From NCBI GenBank assembly GCA_005889395.1, contig VBFX01000027.1, positions 1-9,234 on the forward strand: a stretch of 9,234 bases of DNA, written 5' to 3'. The stretch is from Chloroflexota bacterium. Its GTDB lineage: Bacteria > Chloroflexota > Dormibacteria > CF-121. Shown piece after piece: positions 1-5,181 of this stretch. Both the position numbers and the translations under genes were made by a program. Numbering within the stretch: the first letter of the stretch is position 1; each line of letters begins with the position of its first letter. A model generated the notes under the pieces. That model was not told the origin of the DNA, searched no databases, and saw only the letters and a program-made list of their open reading frames with translations.

Positions 1-24
1 CCACCGTTTTGATCGGATTCAAGG

Positions 25-31
25 AAGGAGG
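25..31 (+). promoter_or_regulatory. Ribosome binding site of the first gene
   Basis: AAGGAGG is a near-perfect Shine-Dalgarno sequence. It lies 7 bases before the GTG at 39 and only 1 base before the GTG at 33, so it selects 39 as the start. That choice also gives a normal signal peptide beginning Met-Lys-Gly-Tyr-Arg. The remaining upstream bases (1-24) are too few to show a promoter. Confidence 0.85.
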
Positions 32-38
32 CGTGATC

Positions 39-2093
39 GTGAAGGGATATCGCTCGATCGTGGCGCTCGTCGCGGCGTTGCTCAGCGCGTCTATCGCCGT
101 CGCCCTGCAGCCGGGAGCCGGGAGCGCGATCGCCTCCGCATCGCAGACCGTGGTCTCCATCCAGGGGACGCGCTTCCTGATCAATGGCCGGCTGACCTCG
201 CCCGGTAAGCCGGCCGAGGGCCAGTTGCTCAATACCCGCATGGCCCAGGCGATCTTCGACGACGACAACCCGGCGACGGTCGGCGACTGGGTCTACCCCG
301 ACACGCATCAATGGGACCCGCAGCGGAACACGAACGAGTTTCTGGCGATGCTGCCCGCCTACGCGCAACACGGAATCCGGATGATCACGGTCGGCCTCCA
401 GGGCGGCTGCCCGGCACATACGCCGCCGGCGCTCACCTGTCCGGGCGGCGACCACCCCTGGACCGTGAGCGCCTTCAACGCCGATGGGTCGCTCAAGCCG
501 GCCTGGATGACGCGGCTCGACCAGGTGATCCGCGCCGCCGACCACAACGGCATCGTGGTGATGGTCCAGTTCTTCTACCACGGCCAGGAAAGCAAGGTGG
601 CGGACCAGTTCACCGCCGTCAACAACATCACCGACTGGCTGGTCAGCGGCGGCTATCGCAACGTCCTGGTGGAGACGGCGAATGAATGCAACGCCGGTTT
701 TTCCAGCTACCTCGACTGCTCCAACCAGGCGAACGTGGTCAAGCAGGTCCAGGACCGCTCGGGCGGCAGGCTCAAGGTCACGGTCAGCTTCACCGGTGGC
801 GGTATGCCGAGTGACGACGTCATCGGCCAGGAGGACCTCGTCCTTCTGCATGGCAATGGGCAGACGACCCAGCAGCTCGTCGACCTGATCAGCGGACTGA
901 AAGGCAAGGCGGCCTACCAGGCCAACCCGAAGCCGATCGTCGTCAACGAGGACTCCGTCAGCCTCGACAACATGAACGCCTCGGTCGCGGCCGGTGTCTC
1001 CTGGGGTTACCTGGATACCGGGGTCAACGACTACCTGAACGGCTACCAATCGCCGCCCGTCAACTGGACCATCAATACCGACGCCAAGCGAGCCTTCTTC
1101 GACAACACGCTGCGCCTGGCCGGTCCGAACAGCGTGGCGACCGCCATCACCTATAGCGGAGCGACGACCGGGGATGCGCACGACCCCGCCGCGATGTCGG
1201 CTCGCCTGCAGGACCTCCAGGGGACCGCGGTCCCCGGCGTGCCGATCGACTTCGCGCTCGGCGGGCAGACCTGCACCGGCGTAACGAACGCCGCCGGCGT
1301 CGCGGCCTGTGCCATCAGCCCGTCGCTCGCGGCCGGCACCTATCCCCTGATCGTCTCCTTTGCCGGGACCTCCCTGCTGCAGCCGAGTCGCATTTCGGCA
1401 TCGTTTGCCGTGACCCGTGAAGAAGCGGCACTGGCCTACAGCGGCGACACCAGCGTCGCGCTCGGCGGGACGGCGCACCTCGCCGCCACCTTGCGCGAAG
1501 ACGGGCTGACCGCCATTGCCGGCCGCGCCGTCGGCTTCACGCTCGGCGCGGGTGCCGCCGCGCAGAGCTGCACAGCCGCCACCGATGCCAGTGGGAAAGC
1601 GGCCTGCGCGATCACCGGCGTCAACCAACCGTTCGGGCCCGCCGAGGTGCGCGCGACCTTCGACGGCGACACCGTCTATCAGCCCGCCTCGACGAGCGCC
1701 GCGACCATGATCTTTGCCTACCTGCCGGCGGGCGTCTTCGTCATTGGCGGGGAGCTCGCCAGCGGAACGAGCGTCACCTTCTGGAGCAGCCAGTGGGCCG
1801 GCCTCAACCGGCTCGGCGCTGGCAGCGCGCCGGCCAGCTTCAAGGGTTTTGCCGCCTGGCCGTCGCTGCCGGCCTGCGGGGCCGGCTGGATGACGCGCCC
1901 GGGCAATAGCGAAGCGCCGCCGGCGCCGCTGCCGCCCTATATGGCGGTGATCGTCGCCAGCAACGTGAGCAAGACCGGCAGCGTGGTGAGCGGCGACACC
2001 GCAGCGATCGTGATTGTCAAAACCGACAGCGGCTATGCACCCGACCCCGGTCATCCGGGAACGGGCGTCGTCGCCGGGGTGATCTGCCCATGA
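39..2093 (+). CDS. Secreted clan GH-A-like glycoside hydrolase with two Ig-like repeats and a C-terminal module
   Basis: A 684-residue exported protein. Residues 1-34 form a type I signal peptide: a short basic start, a long Ala/Leu/Val core, and Ala-Ser-Ala just before the likely cut. Residues about 38-365 look like a (beta/alpha)8 barrel of clan GH-A. The motif ETANEC places the presumed acid/base Glu at 216, and VVNED places the presumed nucleophile at Glu304, followed by SWGYLD with a Trp that often lines the last strand. Two Ig-like repeats follow (about 368-457 and 463-560), each with Cys-x11-Cys. The final 120 residues form a separate Gly/Pro/aromatic-rich module. Start GTG 39 was chosen over TTG 9 and GTG 33 because of the ribosome binding site and signal peptide. 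It lies 25 bases before a paralogue and at the head of a polysaccharide operon, so a role in trimming or remodelling that polymer is inferred. The substrate and GH family are unknown; a non-catalytic carbohydrate binder is possible. Confidence 0.75.
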   Translation: MKGYRSIVALVAALLSASIAVALQPGAGSAIASASQTVVSIQGTRFLINGRLTSPGKPAEGQLLNTRMAQAIFDDDNPATVGDWVYPDTHQWDPQRNTNEFLAMLPAYAQHGIRMITVGLQGGCPAHTPPALTCPGGDHPWTVSAFNADGSLKPAWMTRLDQVIRAADHNGIVVMVQFFYHGQESKVADQFTAVNNITDWLVSGGYRNVLVETANECNAGFSSYLDCSNQANVVKQVQDRSGGRLKVTVSFTGGGMPSDDVIGQEDLVLLHGNGQTTQQLVDLISGLKGKAAYQANPKPIVVNEDSVSLDNMNASVAAGVSWGYLDTGVNDYLNGYQSPPVNWTINTDAKRAFFDNTLRLAGPNSVATAITYSGATTGDAHDPAAMSARLQDLQGTAVPGVPIDFALGGQTCTGVTNAAGVAACAISPSLAAGTYPLIVSFAGTSLLQPSRISASFAVTREEAALAYSGDTSVALGGTAHLAATLREDGLTAIAGRAVGFTLGAGAAAQSCTAATDASGKAACAITGVNQPFGPAEVRATFDGDTVYQPASTSAATMIFAYLPAGVFVIGGELASGTSVTFWSSQWAGLNRLGAGSAPASFKGFAAWPSLPACGAGWMTRPGNSEAPPAPLPPYMAVIVASNVSKTGSVVSGDTAAIVIVKTDSGYAPDPGHPGTGVVAGVICP
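1140..1412 (+). other. Ig-like repeat 1 of the first surface protein
   Basis: This segment encodes about 90 residues with the pattern Tyr-Ser-Gly ... Leu ... Val-Pro-Gly-Val-Pro-Ile ... Gln-Thr-Cys ... Ala-Ala-Cys ... Ser-Phe-Ala-Gly. It matches bacterial Ig-like (Big) beta-sandwich repeats used as spacers in surface enzymes. The two Cys are 12 positions apart and could form a disulfide between neighbouring strands. The same pattern recurs at 1425-1718, 3244-3522 and 3532-3822. Confidence 0.65.
1425..1718 (+). other. Ig-like repeat 2 of the first surface protein
   Basis: This is a second copy of the repeat. It begins Leu-Ala-Tyr-Ser-Gly-Asp and carries Ala-Gly-Arg-Ala-Val, a Cys pair with 11 residues between, TDASG, and FDGDTVY near its end. 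It is closest to repeat 2 of the downstream paralogue (ALAYRGD, LAGRTV, TDASG, FSGDRFY), so the two-repeat arrangement predates the gene duplication. Confidence 0.65.
1722..2090 (+). other. C-terminal module of the first surface protein, function unknown
   Basis: The last roughly 120 residues are unlike the Ig repeats. They run FVIGG ... SVTFWSSQW ... NRLG ... APASFKGFAAWP, then a Cys-Gly and Trp-Met-Thr-Arg-Pro-Gly-Asn-Ser stretch, a Pro-rich PPAPLPPYM, a hydrophobic strand (AVIVAS), Ser-Gly-Asp-Thr, IVIVKT, and GYAPDPGHPGTG before a final Cys. I have the impression that similar C-terminal modules occur in surface proteins of uncultured high-GC soil bacteria, but I cannot name a family. It occupies the place that the stalk and sorting signal take in the paralogue, so attachment or substrate binding is a reasonable guess. 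Confidence 0.5.
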
Positions 2094-2106
2094 GACGCGC
2101 GAACCC

Positions 2107-2113
2107 GGGAGGG
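2107..2113 (+). promoter_or_regulatory. Ribosome binding site of the second gene
   Basis: GGGAGGG lies 5 bases before GTG 2119. It is in the only real intergenic gap of the window (2094-2118), which is too short for an obvious promoter or terminator. This supports co-transcription of the two paralogues. Confidence 0.8.
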
Positions 2114-2118
2114 AATCC

Positions 2119-4140
2119 GTGAAACACGCGACACGGCGGCTATCGGTGGGCGCGCTGGGCGTCCTGCTGCTCGCCTCCTGCATGAGCACGCTCAACCCCG
2201 CGGTGCAACCCACGCAGGCGGCACCGTCGGGGACGGGGCACACCACGGTCGCCATCCAGGGCACCCAGTTTCTCGTCAACGGCGAGCTGACCTCTCCGGC
2301 AAAGCCCGCGCAGGGGATGCTGCTCAACACCCGCATGGCGCAGGGCATCTTCGATGACGAGAACCCGGCGACCGCCGTCGAATGGCGCTATCCCGACACG
2401 CACACCTGGGATCCGCAGCGCAACACCAACGAGCTTGTGGCCATGCTGCCCACCTACGCGCAGCACGGCATCCGCATGATCACGGTGGGACTGCAGGGCG
2501 GCTGCCCCAGCACCAACCCACCCTGTCCGGGCGGTGACCACGCGTGGATCGTCAGTGCCTTCAAGGCCGATGGGTCACTCAAACCCGCCTGGATGGACCG
2601 GCTGAACCAGGTCATCACCGCCGCCGACCACAACGGCATCGTGGTCATGGTCCAGTTCTTCTACCACGGCCAGAACCAGCGGGTGAACGATCCCGACACC
2701 ACCACCGCCCAGAAGGCCGCGGTCAACAACATCACCGATTGGCTGGTCAACGGCGGCTACAGCAACGTGCTGATAGAGACCGCGAACGAGTGCGATGCCG
2801 GCTTCTCCGACTACCTGGACGGAGGCAATTGCGCCAACGAGGCCAACGTCGTCAAGCAGGTCCAGGACCGTTCGGGCGGGAAGCTGAAGGTCAGCGTCAG
2901 CTGGAAGGGCGGCGAGCAGCCGAGTGATGAGGTGATCACGCAGGAGGACTTCGTCCTGCTGCACGGCAACGGCATCGACGGGACCCAGCTACAAGCCCTG
3001 GTCGCCTCGACCAGGCAGTCCGCCGCCTACAAGGCGAATCCGACGCCGATCGTGGTCAACGAGGATTCGACCAGCGTCGCCAACCTCGATGCCTCGGTCG
3101 CCTCGGGCGTTTCCTGGGGATATCTCGATACCGGTCAGAACAACTACGTGGATGGCTTCCAGCGCGTGCCGGTGAACTGGACCATCAACACCGACGCCAA
3201 GAACGCCTTCTTTGCGGAGACGCTCAAGCTGGCTGGACCGGCGGTCACCAGCCTCGTCTACAGCGGGCCGACGACCGCCGACTTCAACGACGAGGTGACC
3301 ATGCCCGCCACCCTGACCGATGTCTGGGGGAATCCGCTGCCGGACAGCGGACTCACGTTTGGGCTCGGATCGCAGACCTGCAGCGCGGTCACCGGCGTCA
3401 ATGGCGACGCCGCCTGCAGCCTGGTTCCGAGCGCCGCCGCGGGCAGCGTCACCCTGTCGATCAGTTATGCGGGCGACGATGCGTTCCAGGCGAGAACCAT
3501 CACGGTTCCGTTCGTCATCACGGATGAGCAAACGGCGCTCGCGTACCGGGGTGACGCCGCTCTCGTCAACGACGTCGCCGCTCACCTCTCGGCCGTCCTC
3601 ACCGAGGATGGGACCACGCCGCTGGCCGGCCGGACGGTGAGCCTCGCTCTCGGCAGTGGAGCGAGCCGGCAGACTTGCTCGGCAACAACCGATGCCAGCG
3701 GGCTCGCCAGTTGCTCGCCCGGAGCGACCAGCCAGCCACTCGGTCAGGGCGGCGTCAGCGCCAGCTTCAGCGGTGACCGGTTCTACGCGGCTTCCCTGAC
3801 GGCCGCCCAGGTCGACGTCTCGGCGCGGCGGCCTGCTCCACCGCGAGTGCCAGGCAGCCGGTGGGCGCCGGAACGGCGACCGCCAGCTTTGCCGGCGATG
3901 AGCGCGAGGGGTAGCGCCAGCGATCAAGCCGTCACGGCGCTCTCCGCCGCGACCGTGACCACCACGACGACGTCGTCGACGACCTCGTACCTGGCCGTCA
4001 CCGGCCAGGCCCAACCGATCTCACCGCCCGCGGCGCTCGTCGCCGGCGCCTTGCTGCTCATCGCCGCACTGTTCTTGCTCATCGTTCCGCGCCGCCGGCG
4101 CGGCCAGGCACCACCAATCCTAGGGAGGAATCGTCAATGA
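2119..4140 (+). CDS. Surface-anchored paralogue: GH-A-like hydrolase, Ig repeats, LAVTG sorting signal
   Basis: A 673-residue paralogue of the preceding gene. The N-terminus (1-21) ends in Leu-Ala-Ser-Cys, a good lipobox with Cys21 as the lipidation site. Residues about 42-373 are the barrel, with presumed acid/base Glu224 (ETANEC) and nucleophile Glu315 (VVNED). Ig-like repeats lie at about 376-468 and 472-568, each with Cys-x11-Cys. Residues about 570-597 are Arg/Pro-rich and look out of frame (see the separate entry). A Thr/Ser stalk (about 607-623) leads to LAVTG (625-629), a hydrophobic helix (about 638-656) and RRRRG, the order of a sortase substrate; LAxTG is the motif of class E sortases. 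It would therefore sit on the cell surface, possibly held at both ends. GTG 2119 has a clear ribosome binding site. The stop overlaps the epimerase start by 4 bases. The likely role is acting on or binding the polysaccharide made by the downstream genes; the substrate is unknown. Confidence 0.75.
   Translation: MKHATRRLSVGALGVLLLASCMSTLNPAVQPTQAAPSGTGHTTVAIQGTQFLVNGELTSPAKPAQGMLLNTRMAQGIFDDENPATAVEWRYPDTHTWDPQRNTNELVAMLPTYAQHGIRMITVGLQGGCPSTNPPCPGGDHAWIVSAFKADGSLKPAWMDRLNQVITAADHNGIVVMVQFFYHGQNQRVNDPDTTTAQKAAVNNITDWLVNGGYSNVLIETANECDAGFSDYLDGGNCANEANVVKQVQDRSGGKLKVSVSWKGGEQPSDEVITQEDFVLLHGNGIDGTQLQALVASTRQSAAYKANPTPIVVNEDSTSVANLDASVASGVSWGYLDTGQNNYVDGFQRVPVNWTINTDAKNAFFAETLKLAGPAVTSLVYSGPTTADFNDEVTMPATLTDVWGNPLPDSGLTFGLGSQTCSAVTGVNGDAACSLVPSAAAGSVTLSISYAGDDAFQARTITVPFVITDEQTALAYRGDAALVNDVAAHLSAVLTEDGTTPLAGRTVSLALGSGASRQTCSATTDASGLASCSPGATSQPLGQGGVSASFSGDRFYAASLTAAQVDVSARRPAPPRVPGSRWAPERRPPALPAMSARGSASDQAVTALSAATVTTTTTSSTTSYLAVTGQAQPISPPAALVAGALLLIAALFLLIVPRRRRGQAPPILGRNRQ
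3244..3522 (+). other. Ig-like repeat 1 of the second surface protein
   Basis: About 93 residues starting near Leu-Val-Tyr-Ser-Gly, with Gln-Thr-Cys at residue 421, Ala-Ala-Cys at 433, and a Tyr-Ala-Gly-Asp-Asp strand near the end. It aligns without large gaps to the first repeat of the upstream paralogue and has the same Cys spacing. Confidence 0.65.
3532..3822 (+). other. Ig-like repeat 2 of the second surface protein
   Basis: About 97 residues from ALAYRGD to VDVS. Cys520 and Cys532 form the conserved pair, and the repeat closes with Ala-Ser-Phe-Ser-Gly-Asp. It is the last intact repeat. A broken copy in another frame follows directly. Confidence 0.65.
3823..3911 (+). other. Out-of-frame remnant of a third Ig-like repeat inside the second surface gene
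   Basis: In the gene's own frame this stretch gives an Arg/Pro-rich string unlike anything around it. In the frame starting at 3831 it encodes a 22-residue segment (3834-3899, from Cys to Gly-Asp) that aligns without gaps to the end of repeat 2. The shared residues are Cys-Ser, Gln-Pro, two Gly, Ala-Ser-Phe and Gly-Asp, 11 of 22. That frame meets TAG at 3912, just after the GGGG run at 3908-3911. Removing one G there rejoins the main frame ahead of the stalk and LAVTG. The other frame change lies at about 3823-3830 in a GC-only stretch. Third codon positions are G or C in 22 of 26 codons in the alternative frame and 20 of 29 in the annotated frame. Two old compensating indels are inferred; an assembly error is possible. 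Confidence 0.6.
3952..3990 (+). repeat. Thr/Ser-coding low-complexity trinucleotide tract
   Basis: A run of ACC, ACG and TCG codons encodes a stalk of Thr and Ser before the LAVTG motif. The tract contains two overlapping perfect palindromes, 14 bp at 3965-3978 and 12 bp at 3972-3983, which follow from ACG/TCG repetition. Such stalks commonly space a wall-anchored domain from its anchor and can be O-glycosylated. The tract is a plausible site of length variation. Confidence 0.6.
4123..4128 (+). promoter_or_regulatory. Ribosome binding site of the epimerase gene
   Basis: GGGAGG lies 8 bases before ATG 4137 and inside the end of the preceding coding region. Together with the ATGA overlap, this suggests coupled translation plus an independent ribosome binding site. 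Confidence 0.8.
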
Positions 4141-5171
4141 CAACCGCATTAGTCACGGGAGGCGCGGGCTTTATCGGCTCGCACGTCGTCGACAACCTGG
4201 TCGACAACCTTGGCTTCGACGTCGTCGTGCTCGATGACCTGTCGGGGGGCTTCACGGAAAACGTCAATCCGCGCGCCCGCTTCATCCAGGGTTCGATCGT
4301 CGACCACCAGCTGCTCGACAGGCTGTTCGATCGCTTCCGCTTCGACTACGTCTATCACCTGGCCGCCTACGCCGCGGAGGGCCTGAGCCACTTCATCAAG
4401 CGCTTCAACTACACCAACAACCTGCTCGGCAGCGTCAACCTGATCAACGCCAGCGTCAACTATGAGGTGCGTTGCTTTACCTTCACCTCGTCGATCGCCG
4501 TCTACGGCACCAACCAGCTGCCCATGCGCGAGGACCTCACGCCGCTCCCCGAGGATTCCTATGGCATCGCGAAGGCGGCGGTCGAGCTCGAGCTGAAGGC
4601 GAGCCATGAACTCTTCGGCCTCGACTACGTCGTCTTCCGGCCGCACAACGTCTATGGCGAACGCCAGAACCTGGGCGACAAGTACCGCAACGTGATCGGC
4701 ATCTTCATGAACCGCCTGATGCAGGGCGAGTCGCTGCCCATCTTCGGGGATGGCGAGCAGCGCCGCGCCTTTACCTACATCAAGGACATCGCGCCGGCGA
4801 TCGCCGCCGCGCCGCTCGAGCCGGCGGCTCGCAACCAGCTGTTCAACATTGGCAGCGACCAACACTACAGCGTCAACGAGCTCGCCCTCGAGGTCATCGC
4901 CGCGATGGACATCCCCGGCCGCTTGGACCACCGGGAGGCGCGCAACGAAGTCAAGCTGGCATTCTCCGATCACTCGAAGTTCCAGCGCGTCTTTCCCAGC
5001 GCTCCCTCTACCCCACTGTCCGAGGGCCTCCGCCGCATGGCCCGCTGGGCAAAAGGCAGCGGCATCCGCCAGAGCCGCGAGTTCGAGGGCATCGAGATCC
5101 ATAAGAATCTGCCGCCCGCCTGGACCGCGGTCGTTGTGGACGAGCCGGTCGGCGCCGGCGCGGCCGGCTGA
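4137..5171 (+). CDS. NAD-dependent nucleotide-sugar epimerase/dehydratase (GalE-like extended SDR)
   Basis: A 344-residue cytoplasmic enzyme of the extended short-chain dehydrogenase/reductase family, close to GalE in length. The NAD-binding GGAGFIG loop is at residues 8-14 and an acidic VLDD pair is at 33-34, where the adenosine ribose is usually held. The catalytic set is Ser119 (in TSSIAVYG), Tyr142 and Lys146 (YGIAK). RPHNVYG (168-174) and RRAFTYIKD (209-217) are the usual substrate-side motifs. The C-terminal KNLPPAW is common in this subfamily. By family it would interconvert a UDP- or similar NDP-hexose, typically at C4, to supply the glycosyltransferases downstream. Sequence alone does not fix the sugar, so no gene symbol is given; a UDP-glucuronate epimerase or a dehydratase-like activity cannot be excluded. 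ATG 4137 overlaps the preceding stop (ATGA) and has a good ribosome binding site. A 12-base tandem duplication lies in helix 1. Confidence 0.9.
   Translation: MTTALVTGGAGFIGSHVVDNLVDNLGFDVVVLDDLSGGFTENVNPRARFIQGSIVDHQLLDRLFDRFRFDYVYHLAAYAAEGLSHFIKRFNYTNNLLGSVNLINASVNYEVRCFTFTSSIAVYGTNQLPMREDLTPLPEDSYGIAKAAVELELKASHELFGLDYVVFRPHNVYGERQNLGDKYRNVIGIFMNRLMQGESLPIFGDGEQRRAFTYIKDIAPAIAAAPLEPAARNQLFNIGSDQHYSVNELALEVIAAMDIPGRLDHREARNEVKLAFSDHSKFQRVFPSAPSTPLSEGLRRMARWAKGSGIRQSREFEGIEIHKNLPPAWTAVVVDEPVGAGAAG
4188..4211 (+). repeat. 12-bp tandem direct repeat within the epimerase gene
   Basis: GTCGACAACCTG is followed at once by GTCGACAACCTT, giving Val-Asp-Asn-Leu twice in the helix after the NAD-binding loop. 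The two units differ at one base. Compared with typical relatives, the helix region appears about one residue longer, so this need not be a recent 4-codon insertion. Confidence 0.7.
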
Positions 5172-5173
5172 GG
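5170..5173 (+). promoter_or_regulatory. Probable ribosome binding site of the GT4 gene
   Basis: GAGG overlaps the epimerase stop codon and lies 8 bases before the ACG at 5182. ACG 5182 is where the ATG of a typical family member would be expected. No comparable site precedes the TTG at 5134 or the GTG at 5197. Confidence 0.45.
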
Positions 5174-5181
5174 GTTTCGCG

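Noticed and set aside
9..38. TTG at 9 and GTG at 33 as starts for the first gene
   Set aside because: The AAGGAGG at 25-31 lies inside or too close to these choices; only GTG 39 has proper spacing and a clean signal peptide.
2094..2118. Possible promoter or terminator between the two surface genes
   Set aside because: The gap is only 25 bases, with no stem-loop plus T-run and no recognisable -35/-10 boxes; it holds a ribosome binding site.
3965..3983. Palindromes as a protein-binding operator
   Set aside because: They follow directly from ACG/TCG codon repetition in the Thr/Ser stalk and lie inside coding sequence.
2989..4014. Open frame of 341 codons on the minus strand opposite the second surface gene
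   Set aside because: Arg/Gly-rich low-complexity translation without a recognisable domain; it is a shadow of the plus-strand gene.
4750..5181. Upstream extension of the GT4 frame into the epimerase gene
   Set aside because: The translation there is Ser/Arg/Pro-rich shadow sequence of the epimerase; the GT4 fold begins at about 5185.
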